From NCBI GenBank assembly GCA_026770585.1, contig MU646336.1, positions 1,195,827 to 1,211,481 of the forward strand: a stretch of 15,655 nt of DNA, in the 5' to 3' direction. The stretch comes from Baffinella frigidus (Eukaryota; Cryptophyceae; Cryptomonadales; Baffinellaceae). Below are positions 1-7,488 of the stretch, piece after piece (position 1 is the first letter of the stretch; each line of letters starts with the position of its first letter). A program made the position numbers and the translations under genes. A model generated the notes under the pieces. The model did no database searches. It saw nothing but the letters and a program-made list of their open reading frames with translations, and was not told the origin of the DNA.

Positions 1-17
1 GGGGGGGGGGGGCATGC

Positions 18-3000
18 CTTCTCGGCGAGACCCGAGATCTCCCGCTTGTACATGTCCATCTCCTCGGCATTGACCTGCAGGAGCCTCGGTTTAGGGTTTA
101 GGTGGTGAAGGTGTAGGGTTTAGGGTTTAGGGTTTAGGGTTTAGGGTGTATGGTTTGGGTTACGGATTCATGGTGTCAGGTTTAGGGTTTAGGATTTAGG
201 GTGTCGGGTTGAGGATTGCGGGTAGAGGGTTGAGGGTCGAGGGTTGAGGGCTGAGGGTGGCGGGCGGCGGGTTGAGGGGTTCAGGTTGAGCACCTGCAAA
301 AGCCGCATCCGCGTGGTATCCTCCCGATGACTCCCATCAATCCCATCCGACATGCTCCGATTCCCAGGATGCTGCGGCGGCTCCTCATACCCCGCGCCCA
401 TCGCTTCCCGCCGCGGACTCGCGCCCCCCTGCCGTGTTGTCCGGATGAGTGCGAATCCACACGGTGGACTACGGACGGACCTTTCAACAAAAGTCAACTT
501 GCCCGGAGATAATTGACGTTAAGGATTTTATGGTGTGAATTTGGTCACGTAATCCGCGTTGTATCCTCCCGGTGGCTCCCATCAATCCCATCCGACATGC
601 TCCGGTGCCCGGGATGCTCCGGCGGCTCCTCATACCCCGCGCCCATCACTTCCCGCCGCGGACTCGCGCCCCCCTGGCGTGCTGTCCGAATTTCATGGGC
701 GGGGCCATGCAATTTAGACCGTGTTTTTGCTATCTTGGGGTGGATTTTGTGCTGTTTTACAGCTATGTCGAAGCTAAGATGGCAAAATCTGACAAAATTC
801 ACCATGTGTTGAGGTCCATCATTACGATCGAGACTTCCGAATGGCTCTTCGGAGAGAGAACAGGAGGCGAGCCAGACGTTGGCCGCCGTCGTGGACATCT
901 TGGGCTCCGGGGTTAGGTCCACCCTTACCATGCAGGCGGCGTCTCGCAACATTAGGGTTTAGGGTTCAGGGTGTAGGGTGTGGGGTTCAGGGGTTGAGGT
1001 TTAGGGTTTAGAGTATAGAGTTTAGGGTTTAGTGTTAAACATTTGGGGTTTAAGGTTTGGGGTTGAAGGTTTAGGGTTTAGGGTTATAAGGTTTAGGGTT
1101 TAGGTTTGCATCAGGGTTTAGGGTGCAGGGGATAGGGTGTGGGGTTTGGGCTTTAGTTGAGGGTTTAGGGTTTTAGGTTTGCTTACCGGGCCCGCTCGCC
1201 GGATGCACCCCAGCCACATCCGCGCGATCCGCCCCGCTATTTCGGGCACCCCCTGGTTTGGGGGTTGGGGTTTGAGGTTTGGGGGGTGGGGTGTGGGGTT
1301 TAACGGTTAGGGGTTGAGGGTTGAGGGTTGAGGGTTTGGGGTTTGGGGTTGAGGATTTGGGTTTTAGGGTTGAGTGTGCAGGGTTGAGGGTTCAGAGTTT
1401 ATGGTTGAAATCTTGGCAGCGATCTGGGCGGTGCGGATCTTGCGCTCGCACCCAAACCCCTAACCCCTAACTCCTAACCCATAACCCCTAACCCCTTGCG
1501 GAACCCTAGCTCCTTTATCCTGCAGGACATCACCGAGAACCTAGCTCTGTCCCAGTTTAATCTGGACTCGTAGATATTTCGCCCCCGCCCCCCTTGAAAT
1601 CATACAGGTCAATTTCGCCACACACACCCCGAAATTTCACAAGTCGATTTCATGGGGGGGGGGTCAAAACTCTCTAGCTAGAGAACCTGGGCGGCGCGGA
1701 GCAGGCGCTCGCACCCCAACCCCCTAACCGCGAAAATTGAACTTAAAACTGAGGCATTTCCCTCGCGGGAAGGTGCGAATTCGCATGGTCCCCCGAGGGA
1801 AATGACAGAATCTCGAGGCTCGATTTGAACCTTGGCGGCGATCTGGGCGGCGCGGATCTGGCGCTCGCGCTGTCGGAGTTCCCACCGCTCGCGCTTCTCC
1901 GCGATGTCCTGTGGGGTTGGGGGTTAAGGGTTAAGGGTTCAGGGTGCAGGGATACAGGTGTAGGGTGAAGGGTGAAGGGTGAAGGGTTGAGGGTTGAGGG
2001 TTGAGGGTTACAGTTTGAGGGTTGAGGGTTAAGGGATAGGTGTTAAGGGTTAAGGGTTAAGGGTTTAGGGTTAAGGGTTTAGGGTTAAGGGTTTAGGGTT
2101 GAGTATTAAGGGTTGAGGGTTAAAGGTTGAGGGTTCAGGATTCAGGGTTAAGGGGTGAGGGTTAAGGTTTACGGGTCAAGGGTTTAGGGTTTAGGGTTCA
2201 TGGTCGCACAGGGATAAGGGTTTGCAGTTAGGGGTTGGGGTTGAGGGGTTAGGGTTTTGGGGAGATGGTTTAAGGGTTAGGGTTTAGGGTTCAGGATTTA
2301 GGGTTTGGAGTTCAGGGTTTAGGGTTCAGAGTTGGGGTTTGGGGTTGGGGTTTTTAAGATTTAGGATTTAGGTTTCAGGGGCGAGGGTTCATGGTTTAGG
2401 GTTGAGGGTTGAGGGTTTAGGGTCTAGGGTTCAGGGGCTAGGGTTTGGGGTTCAGGGTCTAGGGTTTGGGGTTCAGGGTTTAGGGTTTAGGGTTTAGGGG
2501 TGTACGTCGAGGCGCTCCAGCTCGCGCTCCGCCACCTCCTCCAGCGCCTGTTTTAGGGTTGAGGTTTCAGGGTTTAGGGTTTAGAGTTTAGGGTTTGGGG
2601 TTTGGGGTTTGGGGTGTAGGGTTTAGGGTTTGGGGTTTGGGGTTTGGGGTGTAGGGTTTAGGGTTTGGGGTTTGGGGTTTAGGGTGTAGGGTTTAGGCCT
2701 GGCGCTGCGCCCCTGTCGCCAGCGCTGACCGCTCCCGGATCCCCCGCTCCTCGTTTTTCATTCCCTGCAGACCCCCATCCCCACGTTTAGGGTGCAGATT
2801 GAGGATTCAGGGTGTAGGCTGTAGGGTTGAGGCGCGCGGTGTCACGTCCCCGCTGGGCGCCGCGTGACTGGAAAGCTGGCTTACGCGCGCCTATCGATGG
2901 TGTCGGTGAAGAGGGGGTTGCTGAAGCGCGAGGTGGTCAAGGCAGTGCCTGCCTGGGAGGAGGGGTTAGGGTTTAGAGTTTTAGGGTTTGGAGTGTAGGG

Positions 3001-4164
3001 TTGAGGGTTGAAGGTGTAGGGTTGAGGGTTGAGGGTTGAGGGTTTAGGGTTTGGGGGTTGGTTTTAAGGGTTTAGGGTTTAGGGTTTAGGGTTAAGGGTT
3101 AAGGGTTAAGGGTTGAGAGGGTTTAGGGTTTAGGGTTCAGGGTTTATGGTTTAGGGTTTAGAGTTTAGGGTTTCGGGTTTAGGGTTTGAGGTTCAGGGTT
3201 GAGGGTTGAGTGCCTGGGGTTGAGGGTTGAGGGTTCGGGGTCTAGGGTTGAGGGTTTATGGCTGAGAGTTTAGGGTTTAGGGTTCAGGATTTAGGGTTTG
3301 GGGTTTAGGGTTTGGGGTTTAGGGTGTAGGGTTTAGGGGTGTTGCCTTGCGGCCATCGCGCGTCGCGGTGCGCACCATCTGGTCGAAGTCGTTGTAGTTG
3401 TCCATCTTCACCTTTTCCACCTTCATCTGCAAAACGGGGGCAAGGCAGCGTTTGATAGATTGCCAATCACGGCCGCCACACGCCAAACAGACCACCGCCC
3501 GGGGCCCCGTTGGTTTTGAGTGTTGGAACCCGCCCTTGCGGAATACAGCAGCCCAGCAAGCGGCACACACACACGCCAACGGTGGCCATAACTAGAATGG
3601 AGGTGGTGGCCTTTCACGGTTGGTGGAGCGCACCTTGACGCCGTACTTGCTCCGCACTGTCCCCGCCTCGTACTCGGCCGCAGGCTGGCTGGCGCGACTC
3701 GACTCGCGCTGCAGCTGCGCGTGTTGCAAGTACCGGCGGCCCTCCGCGTCGCCGTCGCTCTCGTCGCCTGTGCTGTCCGACAGGTCCGCTCCCTTGCGCG
3801 ACATGTCGAACACCTGCTGCTGTGTTGCAACCGGACGCGTCGTCTCGCGCACCACTGCCCGGTCCACCCGCTTCTTCTGCGCCGACGCCGGATTGCCCCG
3901 CGACAGCGCGCGCGGAACGTTGCCATCCTCTGCTGAATTTCTGCGAATGATCGCTGCCGAGCGCGAACGCTGGGCTTTCACCAGCTCCTCGTCGGTGGAC
4001 TCATCCAGGTCGCTTTCTGAATCGGTCACCTCAACGTTGGCCGAGCGTGGCGGGTTGCTCCGCGAGTACTTACCCGTCGGCCCAGCCGACGCCGCAGAGT
4101 TGCCCCTGCTCCCCGCAGGCGACTGGCCCGGCCCGCCCGCCTTTTGCCCAATCCGAGGAAGCAT
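18..4164 (-). CDS. Coiled-coil protein with small exons, 3' end outside window
   Basis: I do not recognise the family. Exons read on the minus strand: 4164-3634, 3426-3346, 2952-~2887, 2764-2699, 2547-2506, 1908-1831, 1252-1187 and 74-~18. Most follow a CAG or CTGCAG acceptor, and nearly all can be joined in phase 0. Exon 1 is disordered (Ser, Arg, Gly, Asp/Glu). Exon 2 begins MKVEKVKMDNYNDFDQMVRT. Exon 3 contains SRFSNPLFTDTIDRR. Exons 4-6 are highly charged helix (EERGIRERS, ALEEVAERELERLD, EKRERWELRQRERQIRAAQ). Exon 7 has an IQ-like helix (RIARMWLGCIRR), and exon 8 reads EEMDMYKREISGLAEK. Charged helix plus an IQ-like helix would suit a cytoskeletal or axonemal scaffold, but that is only a guess. 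Some donors look like GC (after 3346, 2699, possibly 2887 and 18), and the exon 3 donor is not settled (GT at 2884 would give phase 2). Introns are mainly CCCTAAA-type heptamers on the coding strand. The start at 4164 is the first Met of the open frame and is not proven. Confidence 0.6.
75..1186. repeat. Telomere-like TTTAGGG-variant array in intron 7 (minus-strand gene)
   Basis: Apart from 189-950, this stretch is dominated by heptamer-like units TTTAGGG, TTGAGGG, TGTAGGG and TTCAGGG on the plus strand. It lies between minus-strand exons 1252-1187 and 74-18, so the coding strand reads CCCTAAA. The insert at about 300-950 is unique sequence holding a direct duplication: 319-435 and 560-676 share about 100 bases (tcctcccgatgactcccatc, ctcataccccgcgcccatc, gcgccccc). 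No convincing exon was seen in the insert. Confidence 0.8.
300..690. repeat. Direct duplication of about 115 bp inside intron 7
   Basis: Two direct copies begin around 317 and 558 and match over most of their length (ctcccatcaatcccatccga, catgctccg, ctcctcataccccgcgccca, cccgccgcggactcgcgccc). A spacer of about 125 bp separates them. Both frames are open but carry no recognisable protein, so they look like a duplicated non-coding segment. A copy start near 310 and an end near 690 are approximate. Confidence 0.7.
1412..1450 (-). pseudogene. Partial copy of exon 6
   Basis: On the minus strand it reads GCGAGCGCAAGATCCGCAC then CGCCCAGATCGCTGCCAAG, encoding ERKIRTAQIAAK against ERQIRAAQIAAK in the proposed real exon at 1908-1831. 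The 5' half of the exon and its acceptor are missing. The usual exon end (GCCAAG) is followed by ATTTCA rather than GTTCAA, so the donor is lost. Probably a non-functional duplicate. Confidence 0.6.
1582..1663. repeat. Small foldback with C/G-tract ends
   Basis: The left arm (about 1585-1617, ending tacaggtcaatttcg) pairs imperfectly with the right arm (about 1630-1663, beginning cgaaatttcacaagtcgatt), and the outer ends are C-run and G-run. The layout resembles the larger foldback at 12029-12172, which also has C/G tracts around gaaattt. It may be a small MITE-like element. Confidence 0.5.
1755..1804. repeat. Perfect-stem hairpin in intron 6
   Basis: catttccctcg (1755-1765) pairs with cgagggaaatg (1794-1804). 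A second perfect palindrome, tgcgaattcgca, sits at 1774-1785 within the loop. It is followed 27 bases later by the exon 6 donor of the minus-strand gene. Confidence 0.65.
1909..2505. repeat. Telomere-like array, intron 5 of the coiled-coil gene
   Basis: Nearly the whole intron is G-rich heptamer units on the plus strand: TTAAGGG and TTGAGGG in the first part (about 1920-2170), then TTTAGGG and TTCAGGG toward exon 5. No other gene or signal was seen. The coding strand of the surrounding gene reads the C-rich complement. Confidence 0.8.
2548..2698. repeat. Telomere-like array, intron 4 of the coiled-coil gene
   Basis: Units TTTAGGG, TTTGGGG and TGTAGGG fill this 151-bp intron. A 48-bp block (tagggtttagggtttggggt repeated) is duplicated between about 2590 and 2690. 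The 3' exon boundary on the coding strand is CCCTAAAACAG, where the acceptor emerges directly from the repeat. Confidence 0.75.
2960..3345. repeat. Telomere-like array, intron 2 of the coiled-coil gene
   Basis: The stretch is almost entirely TTTAGGG, TTGAGGG, TTAAGGG and TTTGGGG units on the plus strand, without unique sequence longer than a few bases. It separates minus-strand exons 3426-3346 and 2952-~2887. Confidence 0.8.
3634..4164 (-). CDS. Exon 1 of the coiled-coil gene (disordered N-terminus)
   Basis: This 177-codon exon begins MLPRIGQKAGGPG and ends KYGVK before a GTGCGC donor, which keeps phase 0 with the next exon's ATG codon. Its composition is Ser-, Arg-, Gln- and Asp/Glu-rich, with acidic patches (DSESDLDESTDEE, DSTGDESDGDAE) and no predicted fold, as expected for a disordered leader. 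Read past the donor, the frame stops 13 codons later after a PPPPF tail, so an unspliced product of 190 residues is also possible. A longer plus-strand open frame overlaps it (3620-4348), but its Cys/Arg-rich composition and lack of matching exons make it an antisense shadow. An internal GTAAGT at about 4077 could be an alternative donor. Confidence 0.5.
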
Positions 4165-4378
4165 CTGGCGGCGGGAAGGACGCAGCCAAGCAGCAGCCTG
4201 GGTCCGCCACTCTAATCAGCGGCAGCTGAGCTACAGCATCGCGTTGGGTTCGTCTCTACGGTATCGCCTGCGCCAGCGTCCCTCCCCTTGGCGGCGTTCC
4301 TTCGGCCCGCCCCCTGAGATGGGCCCGATCTGCGGTTTTAAATTTTAATTCGGGGATCTCCGACCACTAGCCCTTGAA

Positions 4379-4488
4379 GGTGGCTCAAATAGTGCTCTGG
4401 GGCATTTTCGATTCACCTTGGATCGGGGTCGGATCCGACCCCGATCCAAGGTGAATCGAAGACCTTCCAGGGCACTATTTGAGCCACT
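4379..4488. repeat. 110-bp near-perfect palindrome
   Basis: The arms meet at GGATCC (4431-4436). The inner 30 bases of each arm (attcaccttggatcggggtc) match exactly, and the outer tggctcaaatagtgc pairs with gcactatttgagcca. A few mismatches lie around 4396-4410. It lies between the divergently transcribed coiled-coil gene and DcpS. No transposase is encoded, so it is a MITE-like foldback or a structured intergenic element. Confidence 0.85.
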
Positions 4489-4664
4489 TGGGATCGCTGG
4501 TGGGACAGAGCGTCTGATGGGAAAAGTTGACACGGACCAGCAACGAATTGACTTTAGAAAAACCGTGAAAACCCGGCAGAGGTTCATACAACACTAGGTG
4601 GCGTGGAATAAAAAAAAACAAGGGGAAATCGAGGGGAAGACGTTAGATGAGGTCTTGCCTTTTT

Positions 4665-4835
4665 CACGTTTGAAAAGACTACGAGCGAAGGCGACCTCCA
4701 ATTTTGATTATCTCGACGATGATACCGAAACGGCCTCGAGGTTTCGGTATCATCGTCACGGCCTCGAGGTTTCGGTATCATCGTCGAGATAATCGAAATC
4801 GGAGTTCGCCTTCGCCCGTAGTCTTTTCAAACGTG
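4665..4835. repeat. 171-bp foldback with internal direct repeat
   Basis: The left arm 4665-4731 (starting cacgtttgaaaagactacg) pairs with the right arm 4769-4835 (ending cgtagtcttttcaaacgtg), with few mismatches. The spacer carries a second copy of cggcctcgaggtttcggtat, giving a 28-bp direct repeat (4731-4757 and 4759-4785). It ends about 285 bp before the DcpS start codon and could lie in its promoter or 5' UTR. The rest of 4165-5120 shows no gene. Confidence 0.85.
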
Positions 4836-5120
4836 TTTGAAAGGGCCCACAGTCAAGATCTGTGCAAGGGGACAACGGCTCCAATTCCAGACCTTTGATT
4901 ATGTGTAAAGTTGATTATGTTCCCTATTTTCTCTCCTCAAAAGTCAATAAGCAAGAGCTCGCCTCCTCGGGGCCACGCCTCCCATTCTGAATAATCCCTT
5001 GAACCCGGCCTTGCATCATACCTGGGGACCTGAAGAGGAGAAAAGGCGCGAAGCAGACGAAGCAAGCAGAGGCGAAGCAGACGACCTTTGGGCAGTCTAC
5101 AGCGTACAAGGGCAGTTGAA

Positions 5121-6739
5121 ATGGCTGAAAATGGATCCGGTGTCAAGCGGCGCGCAATGGAGGGATCCGACGCGAACGATGTGGCCAACCCGATGCCCCG
5201 CTCGCTCAAGCTGGAGAGCGTGCTCGTGAACGACCCCGACGGCAAGGCGGTGTTTGCGCTGTGCTCAAAGGGTGAGTCCAAGTCCATTGTCATTTTTACC
5301 AAGAAGCCGTGGAGCGACGCCGACATCAAAGCCATCGTCGAGGGCGCCGATACGGAGCTCATCGAGTTCCACCGGAATGAGGCAAGTTCTCGAAGTTCGA
5401 CGGCCGCCCACCGGCGGCGATGAACGAGGTGGCCATGACCTTCATCTGTCCGGCGGCAGAACACGACATTACCAAGTACTCTATGCAGAAGCGCTACGCC
5501 GTACGCGAGACGCCCGCCCTCTACTCTGCGGCAACGGTCCCGTTCATCGATGCGATTCCGGAGAAGCAGTGCTCCTGGGTCAAGAACTGCGTCGTCGACC
5601 GCACGAAGGAGCAGGATAAGCTCCTGTACGAGGACGACGGCTGCATGATGTTTCCAGGTAAGGAGCCAGCCGCCCCTTGAGTTGAAACTGCTACTATTAT
5701 ACTAGGCTTCCCCCAGCAAGTGCGGATCCAGAAATCCCCATCCCTTTCTCCGCAATGAAGTGCCCAACCCACCAACCCCATCCAGACACAAAGTGGGATC
5801 TCAAGGACTTGGAGACGCTCCACACGCTCGCCATCTTCAAGGACCCCTCCGTCCGTTCCGTGGGTGCAGCCCCCCCCCCACGCGGGTGTCTCGTCGGGAC
5901 CTGCCCACCGACCACACCTTTCTCTCACGGAACCACGCCCTCCGTATCACTGCACGGTTTCCCGCTCCATTTGCCGTCTCTCACGCAACCACGCCCCCCT
6001 GATCTCTGTACGGCTGCCCTGTTCCAGGTGCGGGATCTGCGCGGGCAGCACCTCCCGCTGCTCAAGCAGCTGCGCGCTGGGTGTCTCGCCGAGCTCCGCA
6101 CGCGCTACGGCGTCTCTCCCGCCTCGCTGCGCGTCTTCATGCACTATCTCCCGTCCTTCTGGTGGGCGCACGTGCACTTCTCCGCGCTCACGTGCCCCGC
6201 GATGGGCTCGACCACCTCGGTGGGCAAAGCCATACTTCTCGACGATATCATCGACAATCTGGTCAGCCTTGAATTCCTTTTCTTTTCTTGTATGCGTGTG
6301 TGCGTACGACGCGGAGCACACTACGCTGCGGGTTTGTTCTCCTGTTTCTCTCGCTGAGTTGTTTTTCCCTCGTCGTTTCCCTTTTCTATTCACGAAAGAT
6401 TGTAGGGCCTATTGTCTTACGAGAGCCAGGGACGATTTGGGCCCTTTCTTAAGTTCGCAAGTAATCCATTCCTAGGACCCTACGGTAGGAAGTTCCTATG
6501 AACCTAGGAATTTCCTATGGGGGGTGAAAAGATGGCGAGGTCAGCCCAAGAATCTTGCGTGGTGTAAGAGCGCTCGCTGATTTTTGTTTCCGTGTCTTTT
6601 CTTTTTCTCGTAGGAGCGCGATGCAAGCTACTACGAGACGGCCTCCCTGAGCTTCGTCGTGGGCGACCGCGAGCCGCTCTACAAGCTCCTGCGCGCGGCG
6701 GGCGGCATCCACGACGGAGCGGAGGCGCCAACGGCTTAG
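5121..6739 (+). CDS. dcpS: Scavenger mRNA decapping enzyme DcpS (m7GpppX diphosphatase), frameshifted
   Basis: DcpS is a HIT-fold pyrophosphatase that hydrolyses the m7GpppN cap left after 3'-to-5' mRNA decay. Exons: 5121-5657, 5786-5859, 6028-6261 and 6614-6739. Donors are GTAAGG, GTGGGT and GTCAGC, acceptors end in AG, and phases agree. The product is about 323 residues if one missing base near 5380 is restored, close to the ~337 of the human enzyme. Seen: an N-terminal domain (SLKLESVLVND), CSWVKN (cap-stacking Trp, about residue 153), LLYEDDG (Glu), FPDTKWDLKDLE (Asp and Lys of cap binding), HYLPSFWWAHVHFSAL (HIT motif) and the C-terminal ERDASYYETASLSF. The first His of the triad is Trp at residue 250; the central and last His (252, 254) remain. 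The ATG at 5121 begins MAENGSGVKRR; upstream codons lack an ATG. Introns are short and free of telomere-like repeats. Confidence 0.93.
5860..6027 (+). other. DcpS intron 2 with an internal direct repeat
   Basis: The intron runs from a GTGGGT donor to a TTCCAG acceptor, keeping phase 0 (RS then VRDLRG, as in the family). It contains two copies of tctctcacg-aaccacgccc (about 5922-5942 and 5978-5998), each followed by an atcnctg-acgg tail. No gene is present. Confidence 0.6.
6262..6613 (+). other. DcpS intron 3 with a small inverted-repeat element
   Basis: This is the largest DcpS intron (352 nt, GTCAGC to CTCGTAG). It holds an element at 6467-6520 with inverted ends ATTCCTAGG/CCTAGGAAT around aggaccctacggtagg. 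Similar cores occur in introns of the aldo/keto reductase gene. The rest is pyrimidine-rich, with no coding signal. Confidence 0.6.
6474..6489 (+). repeat. Dispersed AGGACCCTACGGTAGG core, copy 1
   Basis: The same 16-mer appears at 14028-14043, with one change at 15261-15276 and as the related gccctacggtagggccctagg at 15495-15515. Its centre, CCTACGGTAGG, is nearly self-complementary. Each copy lies inside an intron and inside or beside a foldback with CCTAGG. It therefore marks a family of small non-autonomous elements. Confidence 0.7.
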
Positions 6740-6742
6740 AAG

Positions 6743-6853
6743 CCTTTAGGTCCTTTAGGTTTTGATTTCTCCCAACATAGCCCAACGACACGCCGTTCCG
6801 TAGAAGGGATCTGCAGAGAAAGCATTTTTGCTTTCGGATCGCGTTTCGCTCTC
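6743..6853. repeat. 111-bp dispersed repeat, copy 1
   Basis: It begins cctttaggtcctttaggttt only three bases after the DcpS stop codon and runs to about 6853. The copy at 9004-9114 has the same orientation and roughly 90% identity by eye (shared cccaacatagcccaacgaca, agagaaagcatttttgc, ggatcgcgttt). Copy 1 therefore forms the start of the DcpS 3' UTR. It could be a SINE-like or terminal fragment of a larger element; no coding capacity is seen. Confidence 0.8.
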
Positions 6854-6992
6854 TTGCGAGTGAACGCCAGTCTCCCAACGGTTTTGTGAGCCCCCAGCCG
6901 TCGCGCGCGCGGTCGGGGGCGGATGACGACGGAGCGGAGGAGCAGTGAGACAGCCTCGGTGGGGGTGCATTTATGGCGGCCGCCTTGCTATG

Positions 6993-6998
6993 AATAAA
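6993..6998 (+). promoter_or_regulatory. Possible DcpS polyadenylation signal
   Basis: AATAAA occurs 254 bases after the stop codon, before the telomere-like array begins at about 7110. A single hexamer is weak evidence, and many algae do not use this signal. Confidence 0.2.
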
Positions 6999-7390
6999 GG
7001 CCTCTGTATGAGGCGTGGTGACGTGGTGTCGAGCACGGGCAGCTCTTTCCGCGGGGGTCGTGCTAAGCGTGCAACACACACTTCTCCCCAACTCTCGGTT
7101 CTGCGCACTTTACTAGGGTTTAGGGTTTAGGGTTTGGTTTTTGGGGTTTAGGGTTAAGGGTTAAGGGGGTAGGGGGTAGGGTTCAGGGGGAAGGGTTCAG
7201 GGGGAAGGGTTCAGGTTTTAGAGTTTGGGGTTTCAGGGTTAAGGGTTAAGGGTTAAGGGATAAGGGTTTAGGGTGTAGGGTTAAGCGTGAAGGGTTCAGG
7301 GTTTAGTGATTACATTGGTATCTGGGTATAAGAAACCAGAACTGAAGAACACAGAACAAATTTGACCCACCCGTTTTTTCAATTTAAAAC

Positions 7391-7430
7391 CAGAGGGTTG
7401 CCCAAAATTTGCGCTCAGTTAACCCTCTGG
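7391..7430. repeat. Hairpin in the unique insert
   Basis: ccagagggtt pairs perfectly with aaccctctgg across about 20 bases. It sits within the non-repeat insert 7306-7510, which otherwise shows no gene. Confidence 0.6.
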
Positions 7431-7488
7431 TGCTGATTTAAGAAAACAGACGCCGACCGATGTGATTTAAGAAAACGGACGCCGACCG
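7431..7488. repeat. Two-copy tandem repeat
   Basis: tgatttaagaaaac-gacgcc-gaccg occurs twice in tandem (about 7433 and 7461), with one change between copies. It is non-coding and of unknown significance. Confidence 0.7.

Larger units (their letters stand above)
1253..1830. repeat. Intron 6 of the coiled-coil gene with exon-6 fragments and foldbacks
   Basis: This intron holds TTGAGGG/TTTGGGG-type units (1253-1405) and a short stretch in the opposite orientation, CCCCTAA type (1448-1500). It also has two partial copies of exon 6 on the minus strand (1412-1450 and about 1685-1720) and a plus-strand copy of the exon 6 acceptor and first codons (about 1518-1537). Two small foldbacks lie at 1582-1663 and 1755-1804. 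It is the most rearranged intron of this gene. Confidence 0.65.

Noticed and set aside
1-12. Run of 12 G at the window start as a biological signal
   Set aside because: It adjoins the window edge and may be a sequencing or assembly artefact.
1-3300. A true chromosome end (telomere)
   Set aside because: The heptamers are heavily degenerate, interrupted by coding exons, and change orientation along the window; a telomere would be a long perfect array at one end.
4060-4090. Similarity of TGKYSRSNPPRS in the coiled-coil exon 1 to TGKYSKSNKPSGS in the reductase
   Set aside because: The match is about 12 residues of biased composition inside a disordered exon, with no surrounding similarity; I treat it as chance.
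3620-4348. Plus-strand 242-codon open frame
   Set aside because: It is antisense to the minus-strand first exon, is Cys/Arg/Ser-rich with no family likeness, and arises from GC-rich codon bias.
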